Both the position numbers and the translations under genes were made by a program. A DNA stretch of 64,000 nt from Ovis canadensis (taxonomy: Eukaryota > Chordata > Mammalia > Artiodactyla > Bovidae): NCBI RefSeq assembly GCF_042477335.2, contig NC_091246.1, positions 210,799,501 through 210,863,500 on the forward strand. The letters are read 5' to 3'. Below the pieces are notes generated by a model. That model saw only the letters and a program-made list of their open reading frames with translations. It had not been told where the DNA came from and did not search any database. This document shows positions 61,501 to 64,000 of the stretch, piece after piece. Position 1 is the stretch's first letter. Each line of letters starts with the position of its first letter.

Positions 61501-62272
61501 ACCCGTCATAAAGTTAAAGTTGTTTAATACAGTTAACTATCTTCATATATATTGAATATAATCTATTAACCAGGGTAGTAATAGTATATGCTTTTATTCT
61601 AAAAAGTGACATTGTTTAGAGCACAAAATAATTCTTTAAAAAACAAAACCAAAGACCCAATAAAAGAAAATGAAAAAACTTTGCCACTGTTTTAAAATAA
61701 AGCCAGGGATGAAACTCTGTCAGTATTCTGGCATCATGTAATAGAAAATACCTGCATGTGAGGATATCATTTATGTTGCAAAATGTGTTCAATCCACTAA
61801 GTTATGAAATAGAATTTGCTAAAATTTAGATTTTTATATTTTAGGCTTTAAAACGTTTTAGCCAGCAACTCAATTTATAAAACGGATTTTAGAAATCCCT
61901 CTAGATACACAGAACTTCTGTCAAAAGCATTAAAAAAAAAAAAAACAAAACTCCTTAAAATAACCACAGAAGAGAGTATCTTGTGTTCCTAGAGTTACTA
62001 TTCATTTACTTGTTAATGTTTTGGACATTTTCTCTTTATAGCAGTAGTTTAAAACATAACCTATGTTCATATCCTGAGGTCTACACAGTAGAATTTGCAC
62101 ACACAATGATGACTTAAAATTCTCGACCAGCGCTCCGAGCACTGTCTCTAACCTGAGTGAGTTTGTCTAGCTCCCCCAGCCAGGCTCCAAACATTCTATC
62201 CAGGTCCTGGTCTTCCTTGTCACTGTCTTCTTCAGCACCATGGTCAATCTCCTCATCCGACAGCTGCTCCAT
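5557..62272 (-). CDS. RAPH1: RAPH1 / lamellipodin, whole coding region in 13 exons
   Basis: Lamellipodin is a MIG-10/RIAM/lamellipodin (MRL) family adaptor at the leading edge of moving cells. It links Ras-type GTPases and phosphoinositides to Ena/VASP proteins and actin assembly. Coding exons on the minus strand, 5' to 3': 62272-62153, 58079-57974, 57186-56681, 30854-30777, 30339-30180, 26485-26364, 25128-25063, 23524-23381, 22522-22412, 14806-14708, 13695-13575, 10330-10188, 7584-5557. I checked AG/GT sites and phase at every junction; the joined frame has no stop and gives 1267 residues. Order: N-terminal talin-binding-type helices (about 22-75 and 76-100), Ser/Thr-rich region (100-240), basic helix (245-270), RA domain (about 271-360), PH domain (about 397-504), Ser-rich linker (505-592), proline-rich tail (593-1267). 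The match to human RAPH1 is near-identical along the N-terminal half, from memory of the family; the identity is very secure. Confidence 0.97.
9218..9330 (+). repeat. Diverged repeat, copy 1 of 2
   Basis: Shares a pattern with 9955-10065: ttaaaa-tctgagcc, then gagattta/gatctta, agcaccaattct/agagccaattca and atttct-aga-gaag in the same order and orientation. I cannot name the family; it could be an old mammalian interspersed repeat or a local duplication. Confidence 0.5.
9955..10065 (+). repeat. Diverged repeat, copy 2 of 2
   Basis: Partner of 9218-9330; see that entry for the shared blocks. Confidence 0.5.
10188..10330 (-). CDS. RAPH1: RAPH1 coding exon 12 (residues 545-592)
   Basis: 143 nt, acceptor tttcaaacag|AA, donor AGC AAG|gtaatg, phase 1 in and 0 out. 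It encodes [16 protein letters not shown] through [11 protein letters not shown]. Rich in Ser, Gln and Asn, likely disordered linker between PH domain and proline-rich tail. Ending in phase 0, it could join the terminal exon at 7584 (long form) or an alternative 3' exon. Confidence 0.95.
10331..13574 (-). other. RAPH1: RAPH1 intron between exons 11 and 12
   Basis: 3.2 kb. It holds an old antisense L1 3' region (about 11700-12500) and the intronic copy of the exon 11 donor duplication (13423-13516). The rest is AT-rich with nothing identifiable. Confidence 0.85.
11700..12500 (-). mobile_element. Old L1 (L1M type) 3' region, antisense
   Basis: The + strand carries the familiar reverse of an L1M 3' UTR: ttttattttagaacagtt, then gatttacagaaaagttgc, gacagtttctcagacttt, ttgttgttgatgaccgtgac and tttgtctgatgttttttc. 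The 78-codon open frame at 12084-12320 is part of it and not a gene. Subfamily not determined. Confidence 0.65.
13423..13611. repeat. Tandem duplication of 94/95 bp covering the exon 11 donor
   Basis: Two adjacent copies, 13423-13516 (94 bp) and 13517-13611 (95 bp), differ at only a few positions, mainly near 13441-13466 against 13536-13560. On the minus strand each contains the last ~36 nt of exon 11, the gtaggg donor and about 55 nt of intron. The copy at higher coordinates is the functional exon end. The other is a partial, acceptor-less exon copy in the intron. The close similarity suggests a recent event. Confidence 0.93.
13575..13695 (-). CDS. RAPH1: RAPH1 coding exon 11, Ser-rich linker (residues 505-544)
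   Basis: 121 nt, acceptor gtttag|TAC, donor CCA G|gtaggg. It encodes [20 protein letters not shown], then [20 protein letters not shown]; the trailing G completes the Glu of exon 12. Its last part and its donor lie inside a 94/95-bp tandem duplication, and a second copy of the exon end with the same donor sits downstream in the intron (donor after 13480). I chose the donor after 13575 because it continues the known frame. Use of the other would read past this point to a stop. Confidence 0.94.
13696..14707 (-). other. RAPH1: RAPH1 intron between exons 10 and 11
   Basis: 1.0 kb, AT-rich, with an old L1-like remnant at 14055-14400. Confidence 0.85.
14055..14400 (-). mobile_element. Old L1 3' fragment, antisense
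   Basis: Contains the typical string of motifs ttaggttcacagcaaaattg, gtagtacatttgttataatc, cattctatgggtctggacaa and tgtatctaccattgtagtat, seen in L1M-type 3' UTRs read in reverse. Diverged from consensus. Confidence 0.6.
14708..14806 (-). CDS. RAPH1: RAPH1 coding exon 10, end of the PH domain (residues 472-504)
   Basis: 99 nt, acceptor atcttacag|CAT, donor GCA AAG|gtaggt, phase 0 at both ends. It encodes [18 protein letters not shown], then the C-terminal PH helix with its invariant Trp ([14 protein letters not shown]). Confidence 0.95.
15999..16225 (-). mobile_element. Bov-tA-type SINE, antisense, diverged
   Basis: gtgctcagtcgctcagctgt ... tggaccgtagccctgccagg ... gagtgggttgccatttccta ... 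acccagggatcgaact, ending in the tRNA-like head (reverse). Older than most copies in the window, with an internal deletion or insertion near 16060-16090. Confidence 0.85.
17005..17220 (+). mobile_element. MIR SINE
   Basis: MIR core and 3' half: accaggcattattaggctga, attcacatgtattagctcat, gaaactgagggacaaaaggg, then gctgctcaccagtaagtgaa. Confidence 0.75.
17281..17476 (+). mobile_element. Bov-tA-type SINE
   Basis: Starts gcttccctggtagctcagat, has gggagacccaggttcaatcc (tRNA B-box-like), then ggctacagtccatggggtcg and ends tgagcgacttcacttt. Full length, sense. Confidence 0.92.
17639..18118 (+). mobile_element. Tigger-type (TcMar) DNA transposon remnant
   Basis: Left end taCAGGCATACCTCGTTTTACT is the Tigger1-like terminal repeat. 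The interior has gtgacaaccctgcctggacc and attattattatatttgttat. The right end gcgatatccactttattaca-gtggtctggaactg completes the pattern. Non-autonomous, no transposase frame. Confidence 0.75.
19157..19370 (-). mobile_element. Bov-tA-type SINE, antisense, with target-site duplication
   Basis: The SINE body at about 19171-19356 (gctcagtcgtgtctgactct ... ccacaagggaagcc) is flanked by a perfect 14-bp direct repeat ccaatagttgagtg at 19157-19170 and 19357-19370. The clean duplication marks one retroposition event. Confidence 0.93.
19626..19945 (+). mobile_element. Bov-tA SINE followed by a second partial BovA unit
   Basis: The first unit (19626-19818) begins tttccctggtggctcagatg and ends gggtgactttcactcgatta. 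The second repeats the BovA body (gttcttgcctggagaatccc, gagagttggacacgactgag). It runs straight into BovB sequence. Confidence 0.88.
19950..20450 (+). mobile_element. BovB (RTE) LINE, 3' end
   Basis: ttgtcagagttggactgtga, aagaattgatacttttgaac, tgtggtgttggagaagactc, ggaaaagactctgatgctgg, gatggcatcaccgactcgat and gactgaactgaactgag are the BovB C-terminal coding and 3' tail signatures. The 110-codon frame at 20028-20360 is a leftover of its ORF. A CA run follows at 20463-20480. Confidence 0.92.
20463..20480. repeat. CA microsatellite at the BovB tail
   Basis: Nine AC units directly after the BovB 3' end, a common arrangement for ruminant tails. Confidence 0.9.
22107..22145. repeat. CCTT/CCCT pyrimidine-rich tract
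   Basis: Imperfect cttcctccc/ccctccctccc repeats on the + strand. Confidence 0.85.
22150..22266 (-). mobile_element. CHR-type tRNA-derived SINE, antisense fragment
   Basis: Reads ttgtgggatcttaatcccga, gggattgaacctgggcccag, gtcctaaccactggactgct, the reverse of a tRNA-Glu-type SINE head shared by cetartiodactyls. Confidence 0.75.
22412..22522 (-). CDS. RAPH1: RAPH1 coding exon 9, middle of the PH domain (residues 435-471)
   Basis: 111 nt, acceptor tcttctcag|GTC, donor CTC AAG|gtaaac, phase 0 at both ends. It encodes [20 protein letters not shown] through [10 protein letters not shown], the central PH beta-strands. Confidence 0.95.
22523..23380 (-). other. RAPH1: RAPH1 intron between exons 8 and 9
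   Basis: 0.86 kb; I see no repeat or conserved signal beyond splice sites. Confidence 0.85.
23381..23524 (-). CDS. RAPH1: RAPH1 coding exon 8, start of the PH domain (residues 387-434)
   Basis: 144 nt, acceptor ttattgtag|GAG, donor GCA AAG|gtgtgt, phase 0 at both ends. It reads ECFCGSS, then [39 protein letters not shown]. The first two PH strands carry the basic KK-SWKKR pattern typical of the phosphoinositide-binding loop between strands 1 and 2. Confidence 0.95.
23525..25062 (-). other. RAPH1: RAPH1 intron between exons 7 and 8
   Basis: 1.5 kb; one antisense Bov-tA SINE (23896-24105), otherwise AT-rich with nothing identifiable. Confidence 0.85.
23896..24105 (-). mobile_element. Bov-tA-type SINE, antisense
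   Basis: gtggctcagctgtgtatgac ... ggactgtagtctaccaggct ... gggatcaaacccaggtttcc ... ctacaagagaagccc. Somewhat diverged. Confidence 0.9.
25063..25128 (-). CDS. RAPH1: RAPH1 coding exon 7, RA-PH linker (residues 365-386)
   Basis: 66 nt, acceptor ttttccag|AAT, donor TTG GAG|gtatga, phase 0 at both ends. It encodes [20 protein letters not shown] plus LE. The exon is small, and confidence rests on its exact fit between exons 6 and 8 and on the family sequence. Confidence 0.94.
25129..26363 (-). other. RAPH1: RAPH1 intron between exons 6 and 7
   Basis: 1.2 kb of AT-rich sequence. A short GC-richer part near 26090-26270 has no identifiable content. Confidence 0.85.
26364..26485 (-). CDS. RAPH1: RAPH1 coding exon 6, end of the RA domain (residues 324-364)
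   Basis: 122 nt, acceptor gggacag|AG, donor CCA CAG|gtgagg, phase 1 in and 0 out. The split Glu codon gives [12 protein letters not shown], followed by [15 protein letters not shown] and ending LFKNPQ. This completes the RA domain and starts the linker to the PH domain. Confidence 0.95.
26560..26765 (+). mobile_element. MIR SINE, 3' part
   Basis: aaataaggaaacatgccctc, gtgactttagcaaggtcaca, cagctgctacaaggaaggat and agaatctagattgcctgact follow the MIR 3' consensus order. Confidence 0.75.
26830..27480 (-). mobile_element. Old L1 ORF2 region, antisense
   Basis: gatttcctctttggtctata, ctcctggtagttctgtcaac, ttttgctttatgtaatttaa, taaagtctattttgtctgat-attaacatag and cttttggttagtgtctttcc are the reverse of a mammalian L1 ORF2 segment. 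Heavily diverged. Confidence 0.65.
28039..29701 (+). mobile_element. 5'-truncated L1 with 12-bp target-site duplication
   Basis: The body at about 28051-29689 covers the last part of L1 ORF2 (frames such as [20 protein letters not shown] and [20 protein letters not shown]) and the 3' UTR with a short A-rich end. The flanks carry the direct repeat agtcaaagatgg at 28039-28050 and 29690-29701. ORF2 is broken by stops and frameshifts, so the element is dead. Bovine-type L1 by its 3' UTR style (inference). Confidence 0.93.
30180..30339 (-). CDS. RAPH1: RAPH1 coding exon 5, main part of the RA domain (residues 271-323)
   Basis: 160 nt, acceptor ttttaacag|CTG, donor ATG G|gttagt, ending in phase 1. 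It starts [20 protein letters not shown] and includes the [14 protein letters not shown] helix, the beta-hairpin plus helix pattern of a Ras-association fold that binds small GTPases. It was found by reading the strand directly, since no long open frame marks it. Confidence 0.95.
30340..30776 (-). other. RAPH1: RAPH1 intron between exons 4 and 5
   Basis: 437 bp, very AT-rich, no repeat identified. Confidence 0.88.
30777..30854 (-). CDS. RAPH1: RAPH1 coding exon 4 (residues 245-270)
   Basis: 78 nt, acceptor tccacag|GAA, donor AAG|gtgata, phase 0 at both ends. It encodes the charged helix [20 protein letters not shown], ending AQVKK, a short predicted coiled-coil. In MRL proteins this helix lies directly before the RA domain and forms one structural unit with RA and PH. 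Confidence 0.96.
32985..34330 (+). mobile_element. Old L1 3' region, split by a Bov-tA SINE
   Basis: caaaacataaaagaactctt, aaaactgggcaaaaaacctg, ttcctgaggaatgcaaaatc-like and ggcaaatggataaactatgc blocks follow the ORF2 3' order. The later part ggaggcagtaaaaagaataa-tcgttgtcagaggttggggg lies on the other side of the SINE at 33685-33869. Diverged and dead. Confidence 0.7.
33685..33869 (+). mobile_element. Bov-tA-type SINE, 5'-truncated, inside old L1
   Basis: Starts within the tRNA part (gcaggagacccgggttcaat), ends gactgagcaa-like sequence and an A tail of about 14. Confidence 0.9.
34659..34964 (-). mobile_element. BOV-A2 dimeric SINE, antisense, with target-site duplication
   Basis: CTG triplet run (reverse of the CAG tail) then two BovA monomers; flanked by the perfect 12-bp repeat ctagccatcact at 34659-34670 and 34953-34964. 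Low divergence, so a fairly young insertion. Confidence 0.95.
35100..35288 (+). mobile_element. Bov-tA-type SINE, diverged
   Basis: gctgtggatctgcctgccta ... gagccacgggttcagtcact ... ggctacagtccatggagtca ... cggacgcagctgagcac. Its 5' head is degraded. Confidence 0.82.
35511..35722 (+). mobile_element. Bov-tA-type SINE
   Basis: Full-length and close to consensus: gacttccctggtggctcaga ... gggagacccgggttcaatcc ... catgactgagcgacttcact, with short similar flanks (gaaagt). Confidence 0.93.
36655..36830 (+). mobile_element. MIR SINE
   Basis: cacctacttgccatgtacta, catgtgcctcatttaattat, tattatgtccattgtactga, ttagg-cccaggaagaatta: the MIR core in order. Confidence 0.7.
37010..37190 (-). mobile_element. 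L2 LINE 3' fragment, antisense
   Basis: Includes cctaatctcatggagtttac-atttaacatgagataag and ggtaagttctatgagaaata, the reverse of the L2 3' end. Confidence 0.6.
37368..37583 (-). mobile_element. Bov-tA-type SINE, antisense, with target-site duplication
   Basis: Body 37381-37570; perfect 13-bp direct repeat ctcagaactgtat at 37368-37380 and 37571-37583. Confidence 0.94.
38290..38745 (+). mobile_element. L2 LINE 3' end
   Basis: ttaaatgtcacccccttaga-agggcctttgatgacc, ttccttcatagtacttaaca, gactgagggcagggaaaatg, agcacctaacatagtac and caacaaatatatgttga match the L2 3' UTR in order. Confidence 0.78.
38770..39180 (-). mobile_element. L2-like fragment, antisense, low certainty
   Basis: aagagtggctctactaaaaa, gagatggcttgaacctgggc-aactaggagagtgg resemble the reverse L2 interior. 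Strongly diverged. Confidence 0.4.
40218..40292 (-). CDS. RAPH1: Possible second in-frame cassette exon of RAPH1 (25 codons)
   Basis: In the same intron as the 45754-45834 candidate. The acceptor follows a long pyrimidine tract (tttctctcttttcctgcacaag|CAC); the donor is ACC AAG|gtgata. The 75-nt segment is open in phase 0, begins [12 protein letters not shown] and ends PSHLLTK, and would insert 25 residues at the same point before residue 245. The donor is weaker than that of the other candidate. It could be a chance open segment: with three frames and 75 nt, openness alone is weak evidence, but the joint agreement of phase, length and splice sites is not trivial. Confidence 0.5.
41537..41564. 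repeat. AACCA short tandem repeat
   Basis: About five copies of aacca in a row. Confidence 0.9.
42083..42280 (-). mobile_element. Bov-tA-type SINE, antisense
   Basis: gctcagtcgtgtctgattct ... gactgtagcctgtcaggctc ... ctgagccatcagggaagccc. Full length. Confidence 0.93.
43190..43620 (-). mobile_element. L2-like fragment, antisense
   Basis: attatttattcaatgttgag-cctggaaccatgccagacac, ggagatgcaaaggtacccaa and tctcacggagcttagaatct are the reverse of the L2 3' end. The latter part (43400-43620) is more doubtful. Confidence 0.55.
45014..45027. repeat. Poly-G run of 14
   Basis: Uninterrupted G14 on the + strand, followed by a T-rich stretch. Prone to length error and variation. Confidence 0.9.
45066..45325 (-). 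mobile_element. MER3-like hAT DNA transposon remnant
   Basis: Related ends: cagcactgtctaatgga on the left, and the reverse complement of atggaacagcaca on the right. The interior has ctagtaaccacattttttta and catctggctagtggtcaccg. About 260 bp, non-autonomous. Family name uncertain. Confidence 0.6.
45754..45834 (-). CDS. RAPH1: Probable in-frame cassette exon of RAPH1 (27 codons)
   Basis: Inside the 25.8-kb intron between coding exons 3 and 4. It has a strong acceptor (pyrimidine-rich tract ending ttttcacag|CAT) and a perfect donor (ACA CCT|gtaagt). It is exactly 81 nt, and both flanking exons join in phase 0, so inclusion adds 27 residues with no stop, starting [10 protein letters not shown] and ending EEQAELTP. 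Human RAPH1 has several reported splice forms, but I cannot confirm from the sequence alone that this exon is among them. The insert would sit just before the basic helix that leads into the RA domain. The splice evidence is seen directly; actual use is inferred. Confidence 0.7.
46130..46790 (+). mobile_element. L2 LINE ORF fragment
   Basis: ccctgcaatctaccatccac ... tcatcaatgaccttttaacc ... ctcatagtacttgccttact follows the reverse-transcriptase part of L2 read in sense. The frame is broken; the small open frames here are decayed pieces. Confidence 0.5.
47099..47119. repeat. TA microsatellite
   Basis: Ten alternating TA units after a poly-A run. Confidence 0.9.
47495..47612 (-). mobile_element. 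CHR-type SINE, antisense, 5' head with T tail
   Basis: T18 followed by ggctaggaggtatatcttag, cagggatagaacttgtaccc, cttaaccgctgaaccacgag-ggaaggccc; flanked by similar tttttact strings. Confidence 0.8.
48085..48290 (+). mobile_element. MIR SINE, 5' part
   Basis: gccagagtgcctgggttcaa-gccccagctcag, gactctgggcttattattta, gtttcctcatgtgtaaaatg: MIR head and core. Confidence 0.78.
48555..48990 (+). mobile_element. MIR SINE split by a BovA insertion
   Basis: The first half 48555-48670 (cagactgcctgggttcaaat ... tagtttccttcattgtaaaa) and second half 48886-48990 (ggtacctattctcaaggctc ... aagcaccatgcccagcacag-aataagcaataa) form one continuous MIR with the SINE of 48671-48885 between them. Confidence 0.8.
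48671..48885 (-). mobile_element. Bov-tA-type SINE, antisense, inside MIR
   Basis: tctctcagtcgtgtccggct ... gactgtagcccaccaggctc ... cctctgagccaccaggga. Close to consensus. Confidence 0.93.
51108..51385 (+). mobile_element. CHR-type SINE (long form)
   Basis: ggctttccttggggtccagt, cacagactcggtccctggtc, gcctagagcctgtgctctga, caacaaagaggagcccctgc, gaccccgtgcagccataaat. The cetartiodactyl CHR-1/2 pattern with an A-rich tail. Confidence 0.82.
52290..52505 (-). mobile_element. MER5-type (hAT-Charlie) DNA element, antisense
   Basis: ggcttctcaaccttgatggt, gtgggggctgtcctactgta, gcacccctggcctctactta, gtgtctccagacgtttctga and tagttgagaaccattg match MER5A in reverse. It lies within the long L2. Confidence 0.8.
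53570..54030 (+). mobile_element. MER5-type element split by Bov-tA
   Basis: The left part (acagtgattctcaaatgggg, caccaatgtctggagac-like) and right part (gtgccaggatgctgctaaac, attctacaaatgcacaggag, gggtgagaaactctg) make one MER5A copy. Confidence 0.82.
53653..53902 (+). mobile_element. Bov-tA-type SINE with target-site duplication, inside MER5
   Basis: Body 53665-53890 (ggcttccctggtggctcaga ... gagttggacacaactgagct) flanked by the perfect 12-bp repeat tatgcagttatg at 53653-53664 and 53891-53902. Confidence 0.95.
56060..56225 (+). mobile_element. MIR SINE, 3' part
   Basis: ttatgagacactgaggttca, gactgaataactcatttagg, ttctgactccaagtccagtg: MIR 3' half order. About 460 bp from exon 3. Confidence 0.6.
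56681..57186 (-). CDS. RAPH1: RAPH1 coding exon 3 (residues 76-244)
   Basis: 506 nt, the largest internal exon. Acceptor attgcag|AA and donor GAG|gtaagt are both strong. It starts with [20 protein letters not shown], which resembles the second talin-binding segment of RIAM, then becomes rich in Ser and Thr (stretches such as [12 protein letters not shown]), likely phosphorylation targets by inference. It ends QPITE in phase 0, so inserted exons divisible by three can follow without breaking the frame. Confidence 0.96.
57187..57973 (-). other. RAPH1: RAPH1 intron between exons 2 and 3
   Basis: 787 bp, AT-rich, no repeat recognised. Confidence 0.88.
57974..58079 (-). CDS. RAPH1: RAPH1 coding exon 2 (residues 41-75 plus a split codon)
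   Basis: 106 nt, acceptor aaaaag|AGT, donor AAT G|gtaaga, phase 0 in and 1 out. It encodes SLDSDKP through FSIYNLN and leaves one G that completes the Glu of EALNQ in the next exon. It is too short and intron-bounded to show up as a clear open frame, and was placed by matching the known protein order. The upstream polypyrimidine tract is interrupted by A residues, so the acceptor looks weaker than the others. Confidence 0.94.
59381..59410. repeat. GGT short tandem repeat
   Basis: Imperfect ggtggtggt run after a T-rich stretch. Confidence 0.88.
59708..59936 (+). mobile_element. Bov-tA-type SINE
   Basis: ggcttcccaggtggcactaa ... gagacccaggttcaatccct ... gagtcagacacgactgaagt; similar cagcagt strings on both sides suggest a short target-site duplication. 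Confidence 0.92.
60251..60386 (+). mobile_element. CHR-type SINE
   Basis: gggagttccctgggtgccta, cccaggttcaatccctggtc, gggaactaagatcctgccag, then an aaac-rich tail. Confidence 0.82.
60650..60979 (-). mobile_element. Bov-tA SINE plus a second partial unit, antisense
   Basis: First unit to 60860 (tcagtcgtgtccaactcttt ... gccaccagggaagcccaaga); second unit 60861-60979 repeats gagtgggtagcctatccctt ... gagctaccagagcagccc. Confidence 0.92.
61279..61505 (-). mobile_element. Bov-tA-type SINE, antisense
   Basis: gctgactttgtgaccctatg, gcctgccaggctcctctgtc, actgagccacctgggaaacc; similar aaagttgt strings on both sides. Confidence 0.9.
62153..62272 (-). CDS. RAPH1: RAPH1 coding exon 1 (residues 1-40)
   Basis: The exon opens with the ATG of [12 protein letters not shown] directly after a splice acceptor (tatttcag|ATG), so the 5' UTR lies wholly in upstream exon(s) outside the window. 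It ends CTC ACT CAG|gttag in phase 0. The acidic start is followed by [18 protein letters not shown], the amphipathic helix matching the talin-binding segment described for RIAM and lamellipodin. The open frame continues upstream of the ATG, but that part is intron: the acceptor, and the known N-terminus of the human protein, fix the start here. Confidence 0.96.
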
Positions 62273-64000
62273 CTGAAATACAGATACGTGCATAAGAACA
62301 ATTATACGGTACACTTGAAAACTCATGCAACCTATGTTCCGATATATATTCAAACCTTGAAAACCAAGGACTATATTATAAAAGGAAACTGGAAGTCATA
62401 AATTGAGGTAAGGTTGACAAGTGAGTAGAAATGAGCAATTAAGTCTCAAATTTTTAGGAAAACAAATTATCAGAAAATACTTTGGCCACCTGATGCGAAG
62501 AGCTGACTCATTTGAAAAGTGATGCTGGGAAAGATTGAGGGCAGGAGGAGAAGGGGACAACAGAGGATGAGATGGCTGGATGGCATCACCGACTCGATGG
62601 ACATGGGTTTGGGTGGACTCCGGGAGTTGGTGATAGACAGGGAGGCCTGGCGTGCTGTGATTCATGGGGTCGCAAAGAGTCGGACGCGACTGAACTGGAC
62701 TGAACTGAACTGAATCAGAAGTAATGATTTTTAAATCACAAACCACTTCCATTAATCAGAGGATATTACAGCAGTACAGTTCTCTCCACTAATAGATCTT
62801 GCAACACACCAATTAGCACAGGAAAATAATTTCAGAAGACTTTAATAAGTTATCTTACTTATTCTGTAAAAATCCATTCAAATAAGTATAGATCTCATCC
62901 CAAAAGCATTTCAGAGAAAAGACAACACAAAATCCTGAATCTATTAATAGTTCAGTTTGTTGAATTTGTTCTTCATTCTATCTTATCCTTCCTTTCTAAC
63001 CATTTGTCTTTTACTTACTTCCCTATCAGTCCCTGAAAAGTTCAAGGAACTAAAACTCAAATAAAAAAATTCAGAAAACTAGAATTGAAAACATTAAATT
63101 CATATACAAAACTTTTAAGTCCCCTGAAAGAAGAGATATTTTCTTTTTTCCCATTAATAAAATGGTATCTGACATGGAATTTGCATATTATTTTGTGAAA
63201 GGAGGAAAAGTTATATAAAGCAAAGTAAGATCGATAACTGACCAGATACTTAAAATTCTTTAAGATTAATCTGATTAATATAAAATATTTCATTATTGAA
63301 GGCTCTAAGAAATCTTCAGTAACATTTAAGCTTTTTTAAAAATCAACATATCCCATATTTACTTGACCACATTATCTTTTCCTTCTATTTGGAGTAATAT
63401 CTATTAACTTTCTAGAGACATAATGAATATCTTCATTGTACATGCCATACTCTTGACTCACATTTATGAAGACACACATTTTGTTCCAGTGGATCTGGGC
63501 AATATTCAGAATGCAACCTGTCAGCTAGCTTGAACAATTTTTCAGAGTAAAGATATCCTTAATCTAGAATAAGAATTTGTATACATCTTATATTCCAAAG
63601 CAGCAATCAACAAAATTATCTCTGTGATCCTTATATGTAGTTATGAGATACATAAGGAATTTAACTATCTGATTAGATGCCATGAAGTTAAACTTTAAAC
63701 CTGATTTTATTATATAAAATTTTATAGAAATGGTCAAGCAAATACTGTTGCAAAATCAAAACTGAATTTAGCTCTAATGATGTTGAAAATCAGATATCCC
63801 ACTTAACCAATTAAGAAATTCTCATTTCTTAATTTCACCACTGTAAGAATGTATATTTCAGGGCATTCTACCTTGACAAATGCAAAATGAATCAACTAAT
63901 TCTCAAATGCATACTTGCGGCTCTTAAAGAGATTGGGTTTTTATAGTTCACTTGTATTAATACTATTTCTAAGGTTTTTATTTAGTGTTGAATTATTTAC
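62273..64000 (-). other. RAPH1: RAPH1 intron 1, partial
   Basis: Intron upstream of the first coding exon, continuing past the window end. It holds the BovB 3' end at 62470-62720. The remaining 1.3 kb is AT-rich without recognisable features; no promoter or CpG island is seen, so the transcription start is farther away. Confidence 0.85.
62470..62720 (+). mobile_element. BovB (RTE) LINE, 3' end
   Basis: actttggccacctgatgcga, ggcaggaggagaaggggaca, gatggcatcaccgactcgat, gggaggcctggcgtgctgtg and a gactgaactgaactgaa tail. Severely 5'-truncated; atcagaa flanks both sides, a likely short target-site duplication. Confidence 0.9.

Larger units (their letters stand above)
58080..62152 (-). other. RAPH1: RAPH1 intron between exons 1 and 2
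   Basis: 4.1 kb, phase 0. It holds a GGT run (59381-59410) and five SINE units from 59708 on; 58100-59340 shows nothing identifiable. Confidence 0.85.

Overview
This is a window of mammalian nuclear DNA from a ruminant, almost certainly a bovid. It holds many Bov-tA/BOV-A2 tRNA-derived SINEs, two 3' ends of the BovB (RTE) LINE and cetartiodactyl CHR-type SINEs, plus older mammal-wide repeats (MIR, L2, L1M, MER5, MER3-like, Tigger). The sequence does not let me tell cattle from sheep or goat.

The only gene I can support is RAPH1 (lamellipodin), on the minus strand. All 13 coding exons can be placed, from the ATG at 62272 to the TAG stop at 5557-5559. Every junction has AG/GT sites and matching phases, and the joined frame codes for 1267 residues (the human protein is about 1250). 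In order the protein carries two N-terminal talin-binding-type helices, a Ser/Thr-rich region, a short basic coiled-coil, a Ras-association domain, a PH domain, a Ser-rich linker and a very long proline-rich tail with FPPPP motifs for Ena/VASP EVH1 domains. The 5' UTR exon(s) and promoter lie beyond 64000. The 3' UTR probably fills 1-5556, with the last poly(A) signal near 118-123.

Layout by + coordinate: 1-5556, long 3' UTR; 5557-7584, terminal exon with stop and proline-rich tail; 7585-14806, exons 10-12 with short introns; 14807-22411, a repeat-rich intron; 22412-30854, exons 4-9 (RA and PH core) with a young 5'-truncated L1 inside the 26486-30179 intron; 30855-56680, a 25.8-kb intron full of nested repeats; 56681-58079, exons 2-3; 62153-62272, exon 1; 62273-64000, part of intron 1.

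The most interesting observations concern alternative forms of RAPH1. The 25.8-kb intron contains two exon-like segments (81 and 75 nt) with good splice sites, open frames and lengths divisible by three. A strong splice acceptor in the presumed 3' UTR would, in phase with exon 12, replace the proline-rich tail with a short hydrophobic tail-anchor-like end. A 94/95-bp tandem duplication has copied the 3' end and splice donor of exon 11 into the following intron. I saw no sign of a second protein-coding gene, an RNA gene or a previously unknown system; the remaining short open frames fall in repeats or are antisense shadows of the proline-rich exon.
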